Shown here in pieces: positions 38,629-53,500 of a stretch of 64,000 nucleotides of DNA. Below the pieces are notes generated by a model, which worked only from the letters and a program-made list of their open reading frames with translations, was not told the origin of the DNA and ran no database searches. The translations under genes were made by a program, and so were the position numbers. Position 1 is the stretch's first letter. Each line of letters starts with the position of its first letter. Source of the DNA: Mesaphorura yosii (lineage: Eukaryota; Arthropoda; Collembola; Poduromorpha; Tullbergiidae); assembly GCA_009869945.1 (NCBI GenBank), contig WIXG01000094.1, forward strand, positions 62,001 through 126,000. Direction: 5' to 3'.

Positions 38629-41562
38629 TTAATTCAATGCAACCTTCCTTCAATTGGACTAACGCCTATTGCATTAACCAGGCATTGCATTGGGAGTGGC
38701 TCTGTCTCTCACTCTTGTTAACCCAGAATGTCATTTCCGGTAATTTTTCGATTAAAATTAACTAGATATCAGAACCTGTTTAGGGAATCTCCATGCCCTT
38801 GAATAAGCATGTAAATGTGGGTTGCAGAGACCAGATTGGCTGTGATCGAACAAGAGGCCACTCAAGCCTGCCATTGCTAATTCGGTCTTTTTGCTTGCTC
38901 TTCCGTCGATGATGTAAAATCATCATTAGTGTCAACTACGAGTACGAATACCTCATGTGTAATAACCCGAATATGAATACGAATTCTTGAAGAATGAGCA
39001 ATTATTCAAAGGAACAAAATTTTCGATTAGCAGCAGAAAAATTCCATGAAGTAATCCTCATTCGTGTAAGCATTGTAAAAATACCATTGCGTAATCTAAT
39101 ATTTCCATTTTCACGCAAGCTTTCTCTCACGTCTCACCCTCGCAGCGGAAAAAACAATAAATTTAGCCCGGCGCCATTCTTCTGCTGTAATCTGATGAGC
39201 TTAGGATACATTAGACTAAACTATCGATGATCATAAAATAAACGCAAACACTCGCATTTTGTATTGGGCTTCATTATGCATTCTCAGCTCAACATGACAC
39301 TGATACAATTTCAAATCGGATACATGTAGGTGCCCATGTACCATGTCAAGTAAGCGTGTAACACGAAAATTCATAAAAATAATTTGTGATTCTCAGTAAC
39401 TAGACAACAATGCTCTGCTCCGCTCTGCATGTCAGAATAATGCCAAACACAGCATGTGAACCAACAAACATTAATATTTTCAGACGCTGATTCTACATTA
39501 AGATAATTTTTATGACTAAATTCCCAGTGACTTGGCAAATATGTTTAAGATTGGTACTAATTGAAAGAGAACAACGGAGGGGTTGTTCGTACATCAACAT
39601 GGCACATGAGTAGGATTAGCGAGTGCAAAACCAATTATGGCCTTGTACGTGCTTAATCATTCACATTTTGCAATGGTAATGTCAGGGCGCATGAATGATA
39701 AATTGATTGGTCTTAAATTATTCAAAAATCGAATTGTTATTGTTTCGATTCGACAACCTTTAACCCCGCCACGCCATTTCACGACGCAGTACTGGCTTGA
39801 AGTCTTTATTAGAAAATTGACGATGACTGTAAATTGGAATTAAGCTGAAGGCCTACGCAGTAACAACGAGCCACTGCCATCGAGCATCATGCCTGGGAAA
39901 AGCAGGCTAACCAGCTGCCAGCTGTGAATAAGATTCCTTTAAATTGATTAAACTCAATTAAAATGCAATTGACAATTCATTCACAATTGAGGTTTTCTAT
40001 GATGCAACTTAGTGCATTGATAAAAGAATCTTGAAGGGCATTTTTACGCGAGACGCAATGCGCACAGTGCAGCAGGCGATTGTGTACCAGACGTGCCCTT
40101 GAATGTGTGTTTATTAAATGGTCTATTTTTGGAAATTCATCATCATTAAAATGTCATCAATGCCATACTCAGAGAAGAATCCGTCAAAAACATGTAGCAC
40201 CTTTCCCAACGCATGAACGGCGGCTGTTTGTCGCCTTCAGTGCTTGGAATCATACATTATGCTTAAATTACGAATGAATCATAAACAGCAGCAGCATTCA
40301 GAAACAAAGATAAACTGGAACCGGAGTTTACTTTCGCATGCTTGCTCAATGGGCAGACACCGTTATAAAAATGTAGTTAATTTCTCGTCGGATGTGATAT
40401 GCATAATAAATAATGCATTGAAGGAAATTTTTATTGAATTTGTTATGTACGTGATAGTTCATTGTAAAACTTGCTGCTCTTTTGAATGCCTCCTGCAACC
40501 AGGAATGACGGACCGGCCGGCTAGTCGGCGCACCCGTTTTGGGTTACACTGCTCTCATTTTTATAGAACGCTCCAGTTCAATTGAATTTAATCTAATTTT
40601 ATTCTGCTGTCTCCTCGACGGCGTGGTGGTGGTGCCTGCCTGTTGTCTGTGTGATGTAATTCGTCATCGTCTGCCCTTTGTGCTGCGTGTACGGAGTGCG
40701 TGGAATCTGCTCTACGTTAAATACATTTTTATGATACGCGCTGCAACAATGTTGTACATACACTGCCACTGCCGGTACTTGAAGGAAACGAACTGACGTG
40801 CCCGTCTCGTATACACAGAACAGACAGCCTGGACAAATAATTTCCGAATCTCATTTAATATTCTGGACATGGAATACCGGATGATTCACTTACAACAACT
40901 ATTACGTATTATGTGAATATAATTGTCAATCCTGTGCCAGCTACTTCTTTCTTTTTGTGCTCGTAAGTAATACAGACGTCTCGTGCACTTCTGGAACCCT
41001 TTGAACTCGGTTTTCTTCGTGCCTCAATCCTGCATTAAAAACTCGTTTCGTTTCAGAAGGAAAAGGTTACATAATTTATGGCGCGCATTACAGCCACTTT
41101 GCATTGCATTTCTGACCTCTGAACTCCGCCAGCAAGGCAAATCCGATGTGAATTCTTCCTAGCACTTCCTTTGACTTTCACTGGAGCCGCATATAGCCAC
41201 AGCGCAGCAAAATTTAATGCTGATTTGGTGTGACAGCAAAATATTCCATTCAGCAACATGCTCGTGCAGTTTTGAATGAAATTTATGGTGTTGATCTTTG
41301 TACACTTTATGCTAGCTGCTGACGTTGACTGCATTCGCAACAATAAATTTTATGGTGGGGTTTCAACTCGCATACGTGTGGTTTCAAGTTTCACAATAGT
41401 CGGCAATTCAGCCTCGGTTTGTGTACTGCGTTGGTGGTGAGTCTAAAATACCAGCGGAATTTGTTAATGCGTGTTCCAGGCCCAAACAAAACAGGAACAA
41501 AACTTGGTCTGGTCTGGCCAGTCAGCCAGTAAATCTTGTATTTCATATTTATGTAGAACCCT

Positions 41563-41582
41563 GGCTTGGCTTGGCTTGGCTT
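41563..41582. repeat. GGCTT microsatellite, 4 copies
   Basis: Four perfect tandem GGCTT units lie in non-coding DNA. Nothing links the repeat to a gene. Confidence 0.65.
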
Positions 41583-44500
41583 ATAAGTTCCCCTTCACTT
41601 CGAGTTTTCGTTTTCAGCGAGGTTTCCAGTTTTCCAGCCGTTCTCGTCGCCGTCATCGATGCTGGAATGAAAGCAGGTTACGTTATGGTGCGTGGTCACG
41701 AAGAAAAATAAAAACTGAGCGCAGAATGCAAGAAAGAATTTTCCAAAACCTTTTTCTCGTTGCATTGTGCTTTGTGCATTTGAACAATAGGAAATTCTTT
41801 TTATGAATACAATGCAGTAATGGTAATGGTGGTAGTAGTAATAATGCAAGATGCGCTTCCAGTTCCAACGTGCAGTGTCGGCCCGGCCCGACTTGGACTT
41901 GAACATGAACTTGGACTATAAAGAAAGCGAGGAACAAGCCTTGATCCTTAATGAAATGCAGTTTTCAATTATTTAAGGGGCAAGGCGCCCCTAACTTCCA
42001 GTCTCAGGGATTATGTGTTCGGTATTGGCGTGGAGTTATTGCTGTTGCTGCCGTTGCTGTTAAGTACCATCACAATAAATAACCTGGGCATTGTTGTACG
42101 AGCCGTCATAAAACAAATTCTCACCATTACTGTAGTTGGTAGTGTATTCTTAGTTTCGTGTTCCATGATTTGATTGCACGATTTACTTTGTAATGCAGTC
42201 TGTGTCTGAGTTTTGAACGCGTGAATACACGTTAGACTTGAGAGTGAGTCTGGGCCTGGCCTGAATTGGTGGCTGGTCTGGTACTGCAATTGAAACTATG
42301 CTCATTCTCTTCTCTTTCATTCCTTCATGAACCGAGTCAGTCAGTCAATAATGTATCGGGCATCAATACATTGAATGCTAGTCAGGTATATAAATATTGA
42401 ATTTTGTTAAATGATGTCGGAGCAGGAAAGGCAGGCAAGGGTGAAATTCCTGAACCAAGCCCTTGAACCAGCACGAACCACTCGAGCAGTGCCCAGTGAC
42501 TCATTACGATGCGGAATGCAGCATGAATCCGCTTCTTTTCTCCCTGCGGTGACTTTACGGGGCCCATGACTCGAAATTTTTTAATTGATTTTAACTGCAC
42601 TTCTTGAGGGACTGAGCCGGTTGACTGGGCACTTGAGAGTCGTTACTCGTTACAGAGGAGAGATCCGCTTTCAACAAATTAAATCTTAAATGCTTTGATG
42701 CAGTGCAAGCGTGCGTTTGTTGATGTTATTATAAGCTCGGAGAGTGTCTTTGTCATCGAGTGTGTGTTTTGGAATTATTTCATGGCTAAAACGAACGCTG
42801 CAGTGCAGGACGCACTCACCTGTATCTCCGCTCGGAGACGTACATGAGGAAGTCATAATTCGTAATTCCAGTGTAGTAGTGATAAAAGGAAATGCATTTG
42901 TAATGCAACACACTCGCCTTACTCTCGCAGCGCAGTTGTTTTGTTACCGCCGCCATACAAAACGTGGCTGTAACCACGAATTATACAAACACTGACGTAA
43001 AGTTGGCTAGGCTGTGAGAATGTAGTCCTTCATGTGCTCTGGGAATGAAATTCGAAGAAAGTATTTATTCCAGTGCATGTTCAGCTAACTGAAGCGAAAT
43101 ATATTGCCAAGTCCTGCTGGTAATTGGCAAACGCAACGTGTTGTAGCCCGATGATAATTCATAATTACTGAGCGGCTAATCGGGTATTATCGTAAGCACC
43201 TGCACTAGCACCTTACCTGGAAATACGCCAACGCCAGTAATATTAAAGTCAATTACTCTAATGCGAGACATGATCTCGCTTGGTGTGGTGCTGAAGGAGC
43301 TATGATCCCGGATCTCTCATGTGAAAGAAACTCGTTTCTCGTTTGCTTTTGTTTTGCTGGTGCGAATTAATGGCTTAATTTGTAACTCTGCCACAAAACG
43401 CAGAGTACTTGTAAAAAAAATTGACGAGACTTCGTTTCTTCGTGTTCATATCCACGCATGCATGCATTCAATTTTTCACAAAAATGCAATTTGTCGAACA
43501 ATGAAGTCAGTATGAATGAAAGTGAAAAGTCAAAGTTGCTCATGCGATTTCATGCGTCTTATGACGTGGCGTGGCTTTGTGGTGCGCCTTTCCGATTTTT
43601 TATGGAGCTCGGTAATTTGTAGCGTGTGGAATGAGCAATTTTTTTAGTAATTTGAAATTAATGCCACATTATGCGTTGTGCCATGCTGGCAGAGTTGGCA
43701 GGTTGAGCTTTCATTTTTCAAAGCGTATAATCATTGTCAAGAGAGTAAGACATTAATCTCCAATTGCTGGATTTCCGAGTTCAAGCACCATGCAATTATC
43801 CGAATTGTGCAATACTCCTCCTTAGAATTCAGTCCGAGTTGTGAATTTTGCTCCGAGCAAATGGCAATGAAAGGGAGAAATGCGCAGTACGATTTTTTTA
43901 TGGAACTTGCGCATAGTTTCATTGCTCTACAATTTAAATCTTTCGCACGTACGAAGCGAGAGGCGTATTGAATGACGCCTTTCATTCCGCGAAACGCTCT
44001 ACGTCAAACAAATTCAAAGTATTTTAATTCTATGTCTGACTCATGAATTTTTGTTACACGTTATAAAATTTGTTTGAAACTGTTTCAACAGCAGCTCCAG
44101 TTTTAGTTTAATGTCTACCCGCCTGCCTACTTTGAACTTTGAGTCTTCTGTTTGTTACTTGAACGTCGGCATTATGAAGTTGAAACTTTGTCGGTGTCTT
44201 TTGATGATGATCTTACATAAGTAAGGCAAGGCAGGAACCAAAATTAAAACTCCAGCTCGACGCGTCGACGCATTAACCCTGCCTGGCCTTCCATGCCACA
44301 CTGCCATGCATTTTTTGCACTAAAACTTTGTTGTTGGTAATAAAAGGATTGAAGTTCACTACAGTTTGGATTTTATGCATTTTTTCAGTTGCACTTCAAC
44401 AAACTTGAAACTGTGCTGTTCGCGCTCCACTGTTCCACGCCTGAATTAAGATTTCTTTCATCCGCTCGCACCATAAAAATGTGCGTTAAGGCTCGGAGGC

Positions 44501-47500
44501 AAGGCTGGCCTTGTATTTACTTTAAGTTCACAGTGTATCATAAATTTATAGTCACTCATCATCATGAATCATGATGGAAGCATCATCGTCGTATCATTTC
44601 ACAAAAGTAAACAGTCTCTGAGCTCCATGCACCGCCCGGTGTTTATAATGCATGCACCGAATGCATTTGCACACTCAGCACGGAAACGACGTATTCTTGA
44701 TTCGATCATCTTCACCTAATAAAAAGCGCCTGCACGTAATTAGATACATACATGCAAAAGATTGAAGGCTGTCTTGATTCAGACTCTGCTCATTGATGAA
44801 ATTGGATTCTGGCGAGTGATGAGCTGGGTTACGATTTCAAGTTCAGGCAGCGACAGACGCTGTGTGTAAGCATTAAGTAGGTTAGTAAGACTCCAGCTCT
44901 GACTGGTAGTTCCCATCCCCAGGGCCGCTGGCGTCGGAATGAGAACGAAGTGGTAATGAAATGAGTCAGCAAGTTTCATCTCTCAATCGTACAATCATAA
45001 TGAACCCTGTATTATAATTTCTCGTTCATGAATAAATTTTGGGGGTACGGTTTTCGGACTGGAGGCTGGTGCAGGAACTCACAGTAAAAGCGACTTCGAC
45101 TTCTGAAATGCGCCAACGTCTACAAAAACTTCATACACGCAATGAGAATGAGTGTTTTTGTGGTGTTCCTTTAATTTCATGTGTCGTCTGCTGTCTCCCT
45201 TGAGAGAGATTTACATCTTGCAGGCTTCTGTTTCCATTTCTGCTGTTGCTGTATTGTAGTGTGAGATTGTGGAGTCGATAATGACAGCTGGAATCATGGT
45301 TAACTCTTATCTTGAAATCAACTCTAAGCTCCCTACAGTGGCTCCTGCTTCATGGTGACGTTGATAGAATGAAAGTGACATCGCAAATTAACGGTGACAT
45401 TTACCTCCTATCCAAATCCCAACCGGTTATATAGTGAGAGAAGAGCAGCCGCTGCCGACTAAATTATGAATCTTCAACGCACAGGAAGCTGCAAGTCTGG
45501 AAGTGGATACGCAGAGTTTATAAGACATCTCGAAGTTGGACTGTGTCAGTTAATTGTAATTTGGATTGCGAATCCGAGAGTTTAGCCTCTTCAGAAGTCA
45601 AAAAGGAGTTGAACGGCTAAGTCTTGAGTTGTTGCTGCTTGCTGAGTTTATTTTGACAAGCAGCATATTATTGAGAAGCGAACCCGCCTTCTTTCCATAT
45701 TTAGTCCGATTTAATTTTATAATAACGTATCAAAACTATCACGATGCAATTTACGCCTTGTCAAAGTATGCTGTGCTTGTGTGGAAGGATTTCTGCTGGC
45801 GATTTTTTAAATCTACTGATAAATCATACGCTGGAGTAATTTTGATATCCAAATCATGGTCGTGACATGGCTCGCCTCTTCTTATTTTCATCAAATCATA
45901 AATTAATCCAAATCAAGATGTGACACGGCACGGGCTGGCGTATTCTCATCTCGTCTCGTAGGGTGTTGTATGAAATATCCTTCAAGTGTTTGCATTTTGT
46001 AATCTGTGCACTATATTTGGCTACTTAATTTCTCATCAGTCATCAAAATTGGTGTGCGCCTGTTGCCCGTTGGCAATTCCATTGGCCTGTGCAGGTGAAT
46101 GAATCTCTGACAGACGGACAAATTACGTACATGACACAAGTAATTTATTGTGCCATTTCTTGTCACAACCGTGTAATTATTATTCACTTAGACATGCAAA
46201 CATGCATGCACGGAACGCCCTGCATGTGAGTCTACTTATCCAGATCTTGAATACACCAGCGACCAGCAGGAGGGATTCTGAATGCAAATCTTTGATCTAG
46301 ATAACGATTTATTGCAGTTGCAATGATTACATGATGAGCTCATTGTTTCTGGGTAGATTTATGATGCTCATCTCAAGCGTGACATGCTAAATTAATTGTT
46401 CCGTGTCCAAACTAGGCAACGCACAAATTATTTCAGCATGATGAACATGCATGCGAGTTAATTCCGTATGATGCCGCCGCCCCAACTGGATCTGGAACTC
46501 TGTGCAAAGGACTCGAATTCCGAATTCCAAGCCAAGAATGGAGTGGTCTACATTGATCATAAGATTAGTGTTATGGTTTTACTCAACCGGCTATCTTGAT
46601 TTCGGCCGAGGATCGACGAGCGAATTTCAATCAAAGACTCGGCGTCATGATTTCGTGATAAGGAATAATTACTATTGTTATCTGTGCCCTATGCGTCGAA
46701 CATCAAAGGCGTCAAAAGTTGTATGCATTAAAAATGCATAAAACTTCATCGTCTATCATAAAACTCGTCCGTCCGGTAACCAGTTGCACTGCGCTGCGTT
46801 GCGTTTGTCGGCGAATCGGTCATTACACACACACAGACACGACACGAAGTGCGTGGAACAGGAATCATAATTTTAAAGCTCAAGTAATAGTAACATTTGT
46901 TTGGCTAATAATGGCACAATAATTTCACACGTACGAGTATTTTATGAGCTTCATCCTGAGTTTATGATGAATTAAAGTCGTACACAAAGGGAACACAAAC
47001 AGCGTAATTAGTTTATGCATTGCAATACAAACACAATAAAATGATGGACTGCTTAGACCGTCAGGCAAATGAATAAGATGCAACGCGGTGCGGTGCAGTG
47101 GGAAATTGTTATTGCTTTTTGACACGAATATCGAGTCCGGCGACTGCTGGAACAGAGTCTGCTAATTGAAGAGTGCTAACCTGGCCTGGCTGGGACTGAC
47201 CACGGTAATGGGAATCGAGCCATCTGCTTCGGTTCTCTTAGTGCGTACACATTTGCGTAATGTCCCTACCGCCGGGCCGGTACGCATGCTGAGCCGTAAT
47301 GTGTTGTGACGATAATCTTATGTAAATAATTACAAAAAAACGTAGTATGCAGAGTGCACGGATCAGCATACGTTGTACTAGCTTTTTAGCAATGAGTCCA
47401 ATGAACCATACCCGAATCGAATTTGTCAATTCAAAACACAACTCACCTTCTGCTACTCCTCAGCGCCTCAAATCTGCCGTGCGCTGCGCCTGCTGCCGCT

Positions 47501-50500
47501 GGAGTGCTCGTATAATTTGCACGTGCAATGCCATCATGATTTGAATTGCCACGCTGCGCTCTAGTTAAAAAACTGAAAGCCTAGCTCGTAACTGGTAATG
47601 AAGAGACGAGGCTCCTCGTTAATTTGATTGGATTAGTGTCACTGAAGAAGTAGAATTAATTTACAAGCCTTCATTAAGCTGAATATTTGACGCGCGGAGC
47701 GTGAAATGTAATTTGTCTTCGTTCGGATTAATAATCATAACCATAAACGCTTCTTCAGGGTCCTAACTCATATATTTTGACACTAACACTCTCGCGTTGC
47801 TAAAAATAGGAATCATTAATTACCAAAAATGCTGTACACCACGTGCCAGACCACAAGTGTACTTTTGCAATAAGTACGCCATAAGTGGCAAAAAATCATG
47901 CGGTATGGCAGCAAAAACGCGACGATGCCTCGAGAAATGTCATGTTTCAAAAGACGAGACGAAAGTAGAGGGTAGCATGGCGAAGAATCTCTCTGGAGGG
48001 GATGAAGATGGAGAAGAGTTTTTTGGAATGACATTCACTCGGTCTGGATTCATGAAATGATGCCACATCACGTCATAAATTTGACATATCGTTAGAGACT
48101 GAACATGAAGATGACGCATCCAAAGGAAATTACACCGATTGAAGAACCAAATCTGCTGGAAAGATCTCCAGTCTCATTTAGTGCCATCATCGGGCTTGTA
48201 AATGAATAACGGGACTTGGCCAGGCAAGGGCAGACTGACATAAGATCGTTATCTCCGCTGGCTGTGACAGTGACTGCTTGGACTTGGCATTCCATAATTA
48301 CGCCGTATTCAAAAGCCTCGCTTAGCATTCACGAAATGAATAAAAACTGCACGTTTTAGCTGGGCCACTAATCAGCGTTACGATTGCTGGGCACGAAATC
48401 TCAAAGCATTCGTAGGTAGTAAGTGAATGCGCCCTTCTGCTTCTTCCTGTGACGTGAAGCGATAGTCCACAATGCAATTTTCGATCCCACTGCGAGGGTT
48501 CGCAACAAAAGCAAAGCAGGCAGGACACCACGAGCCGTGGAAAATGCGTCCAGCGTACAACAATAGACGGCCTGATCCCACGCCATGCGCCAATGTCAGA
48601 TCCGTCACACGCAGAGTTTATTGCATTGTTGTCGCCGGCGTATTTTCTGGACATCTCTTTCTCCTGTGCGTTTGTTATTGTGTAGGCGTGCAAATAGCTG
48701 CAATAAAAGCAGAGGGACATTCTGGGCACCTGCGTCGTAACTGCACTGAGCCGTGGATCAATGGCACGATGCACAATCCGGACATTGTTCTGTTCATGTA
48801 CTATGATCTTCTGACCCTTCCGACTTAATCCCATTCCACTCCATGCGGCTAACACGCAGGCCAAATTCTCTAATTTAACTGAGCTGGGCATTAAAATGCA
48901 TTTGAATGTGACTTCGACTTCCAGTGTATCAAAAGAAATATTTTAATAAAATGCCTCCTACGCAGGCAACTAGACTTGTATTGCGCTGAGTCGATTAACC
49001 CAATGAGCTTTAAGTTCGTATATCGTATTAGCAAATTGAAAGAGATTAAGTTAATAAGCAGCAACAGTCAACAGGCAACTGTAGCATCAACCGGAGTCAA
49101 AAGTGCTTCAACTGCGCTAAAAGGGCGATAAACCCATCTCGTAGACAAAAGAACATAGGCAAGGGCTTAGACGGACAGATGCTGGTAGTTTCTGGCCTGT
49201 TTTTATTGTCAACTTTTATTATTTATTGTGAAAGACACTTTTAGGCCGGACTGTCGAGTCCCTTCATCATCTCTTATAATGCAGCTTCGGACACTAGTTT
49301 AATGCGACTGCAACTGCCAGCATTCAGCTTGATTACTATTTAGCACCTAGAACCATGCATCCACGTTAGTTCAGCAGCGGCAAATGATCAACACAATTTT
49401 GTCCCACAATTACGCAATCGACATTGAGAATCTTTTGAACTGCCAATTGTATACAGGCGAAAGTCCAGCAATAATCCTACAAATGGTAAATTAGACCATT
49501 AAAAGAGGCATTTAGGGCATGACCGCGACGAGATCATAAGGGCTCGCGGCTTTTCAAGTTAGTCAACACCAATTGTCAGTTCTCATTTGGAAAATATAAT
49601 TTATTATCTGTCCCCTATGTTGACGATGTCTTTTGGGTTCGACTTCGGCGTCCCTTTACTTTGAATGACTAGTCTGCTCGCGGCGCGGTGTGCTCTAGGT
49701 CCGGATGCGTCAAATTGCACGAGTTCAACTTCGGCAGATAGCTATCAAGTACGACTTGTGACTTTGACAACTTCTCGTAATGTAATCCATCATTCGTGTT
49801 TCACTTTCACGGCCCAGACTCAGGCCACGTCCAATTTGAAGAAGATTCAGGTTGCGATGAGGGCCACAGTCGCCGTGGTTGGTCGTTGACAAGCCCAGAA
49901 ATATTATGAAATATGGTTCTTTATCCTTTTCATACTGGTACAATCAATTAGTAATGACCGTGATTGTGTGGCAATAAAAATCCGGTTCAACAATGCAACC
50001 GCATCATTAATAAAATTATTGACTGGTAGTTTGCAATTGGTATTGATCGTGAATCGCGCACGAAGGCAATAAGGCATGAACACGTGAAGATAAAGCACAG
50101 TTGAATAAAAGGATTCACATTCACTGTATCATTACAAGCCTAACTTGAGCGAGCAGTCGATTTGTTCCGTAGAAGGAAGTTGATGGTTGCTTTGTCTCCT
50201 TCGATAATTTCAAAGTGCTTCAGAAGCGGGAGCAGATGGTTCATGTTTCGCAGAAAATGTCGAGCATTCAGATTACAAAATGGATGTACATAGCAATGGT
50301 GGGCCTAGTTGTAAGTGTTCATTATCCAAGCACTAGAGAAGTCTACGACCAGCAATTTATTACCATATATAGATTTTTGCACTAAATTTTTATCTTCACT
50401 TTACTGAAGTCTTAACTCCAGTCCCGCCAACTACTAATTGAACGCATCTTCCACGTTCGGGGTTAGCTTCGTGTTTGTAACGACTGCTCTCTGCTGTCAT

Positions 50501-53500
50501 CCTGCTGTTTTTTTTCCTGAGAAACATGAAAAGGAATTACTTGAATCCACACATTAGTAATATTGCCATTTACTTAAAAATCTAAAAAAACTACAACTGA
50601 AGCTTAAACTTATCTTTAAGTAGGCAATAAATTAACATAAGTACACGAGTCTCTTGTGGAGGTTGTGCAACCCGCAGCAGCAATCGCATTGAACATTGTA
50701 CTATTATTGCATGTCAAATTGTACGTTGCTGAAACTGTTCGATTCTGGAATTTCTTCGTTCCAGTCGCATGTTTTAATGAACAGGCAAATCTTTGAGTCA
50801 GTCGTTGAAATGGAGAGAACCTTCATCGTGCTGCAAGCTAATAAGACTGCAAACGCACTGCAGCTTTCAGAATCCAGTCGAGGGAAGAAAGCTGTTCATT
50901 CATTCGAGATGAAATGACTCGTTACGAAAAAAGATAAACATGTTGTCATGCTAATTTTCCATAAAACCTCCATTTCCAGTCCCGAAATCCACGCAAGATT
51001 GTAAAATAGTAGCAGGAGAAACTGGAAACTGGTTAGAACGCGTTCGAATGTTATTTGCCAACAATTTGAAAGAAACCTTCATAAAAATGTCAGGTTGGGG
51101 AGGCTGAAACAATGAAGGGAAGATCGACATGAGAACTGCACAATAAGTTTTAATAAGTGTCTTGGCCAAAGTACTCTTCTTACGCTTCTTGTCTTCACAG
51201 CACGCAAAGGGCACGGTCGTGTATCGCGAGTCAGGATTCCTAATGTCATTTTAAGGAACCCTTTTCTCTTGGTTACATTCTTAATTTATAATTTAATGGC
51301 GCTGGTGTCAAATATATTTCCCCTTGTTTCATGTCGTCTTTGGCAGGTCTCATGTTCTGGGCTTTGCTTGATTCTTATCAGTCGCTGGTAATTGCAGCCA
51401 GGCAAGTCAAAGGATCTTTTCTCCCTCCATCATTGTTGCGACTTGCTACGTCGATGATAATGTTTTGAAATATCTTCAGGCTTGGGCTTGGGTTCAGTCG
51501 TTCTGTCCTTCCTTGCATCATCATTCGGATTGTTTTACGCTACGTCGGGCGGTCGGTCGGTTCATCATTTGTCTGTAATAATGACGGTTTCCTCTTGCCG
51601 ACGTCGCGTCTTCCCCTTTCCACTTTGTGTCCCGAACCAACCCTAACCTTTCCAAGGTTTTGGTTTTACCACCGGTGTAGATGATTATGTGCTAAAACAA
51701 ATTTTTATAGAAGATTTAAGAATCATTTTGCACTTTAATAAAATCCGTAAGTACGTACACAAAGAATTGCTTAGCGTAGCAATGAAGTGCACTTCCTTGG
51801 TTCTGATGATATAACCGAAGGTCTTTCTACCGTAGCTAACAACGTTAAAATAAGAATCCAATTGAATCTGCTGCAGTCGTCAGCTCTTGCCTCCTGACTT
51901 CTTTCCTCAAGCTTAACCCAACTCGTGATTTATATTTTCTCTCCTGCACTCTAATGCAATGTAATCTCCTTGATTTATTAAGGTTCTTCGCAATTTCACG
52001 TCTGCTTCATGCGTGTGCTTGTTAAATTGTACATGTACCGCCTGGCCAGTCCAAATTGGTTACCTGCAGTACGAGTACATCGTACCAAGTTGTAATGAGT
52101 TCCAGCAAGCAGCTCACATACCAGGATACAGAAAGGCTCAGTTCTCAGGAGACTGCTGAAAGGGTCCACTTAACATTTTGCTGAGTGGGGCTGATGGTTT
52201 GGCTTGGCATGACCTCATCTCCTACCTGTACTCGGAGTGCTCACGAATAAAAGTAGGCCTTATCAAATCTCATGTTAAGATTTTCGTCGTCATTGTTGTC
52301 CATCTCGATCGTACACCGTTACATACCCCAAAGGACGCCTAAGTTCTCCGGTTTCAACTTAATCCTGTGTATCTTTTTATTCTGTTTCCAATGCCTTGTT
52401 GACTACCTTAAATAACAGGCGTGTATGTGTACTTTGCTTGCGAGTAAACATAAAAATTCCAAATTCTTCATTTTTACAGTAACGTGTAAAGACGAATTAT
52501 GAGTCTGGGGATCCTGTGTCAAGATTCTGAACTTAAAAATAGTGTCCGAAGCATCTTCTGTATCTCCAGCCGGTAAGGTAGACGAGACGATGCGACGGTA
52601 CAAAAGTACAAATGACATCATATCCCATAAGGAAAGGAATTAATGGTAATGATAACTCCACTACTTTACTTTTTTGTTGTTGGGCTAGCCGGGCCTCATG
52701 TCACCACTTTGCTTTATCTCTCCAGAAGTGGCTGGATTGTTGACATGCACTAGCAGCGCATCACCTGCTTGCCATACTAGTGCCAGCTTGCATACATTTA
52801 ATGAAATGTGACAAATGTTCGTTCATGGTTAAGAAATTGGACACTGAGAACTGATGCTAGGCTAGGCTTCAGTTTCCGACCCCAGTCGTCGTCGTTTGTT
52901 TGTACAGAGCACAGGAATTGCCCAATTTAAGACGGGCCGTCAAGAATTATTGACGCATCCAATTCTGACGACTTCCTAATTTGTATCTGACTGACTGACC
53001 TAATTCGACTGACGTGAGTTGGTTATGGTAGAAATAGTTTCACGTCGTTGCATAATTGATTCGACGTTCTTCGGTTTCGACTTGTCTAGCTGAACCTTCT
53101 CATTGTTGTGCGAAGAAGCTACACAAATTATAAACGCTAGACAGGTCAGAATGCAATGAAATGTGATAGATTTTGTTGTATTGCAACAGCACCCACAGGT
53201 CGGAAAGTAAACAGCTTGTTGGAGGTCTTCAATTTCGTCTCCCAATTTATTCATTCCTGGTGGCACGCCATGCTAAATGCCAGACAGAATCTGATGATTC
53301 ATAATTTGCACAGCCTTAGCCAAAGGGCAAACACGCAGTTAATGTTCTGGGTACAGACATTAATTCTTGGACTTGTTCCGTTGATTTTTCTTGTTAACGT
53401 ATAAACACTAAACACGTGCAGTCCAGTCGCATCGCATGAAAATCATTAATTAATTCTCAAGCTGGAAAACCACTTTTTCTCCAAGTTTTATCGTGATGCC

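Noticed and set aside
41619-41711. Good splice-acceptor-like site followed by an open frame
   Set aside because: The frames behind it are low in complexity (arginine/serine-rich or short) and no donor or homologue supports an exon.
44389-44574. Pyrimidine tract plus CAG followed by a 61-codon frame
   Set aside because: No matching donor or family resemblance; one good acceptor-like site alone is expected many times in AT-rich DNA.
46722-46740. Eight-pair hairpin with a three-base loop
   Set aside because: Stems of eight pairs with short loops are expected several times in a window of this size.
49630-49660. GGGTTCGACTTC, resembling a tRNA B box
   Set aside because: The flanking bases do not pair as a T-stem, and no A box lies at the right distance upstream.
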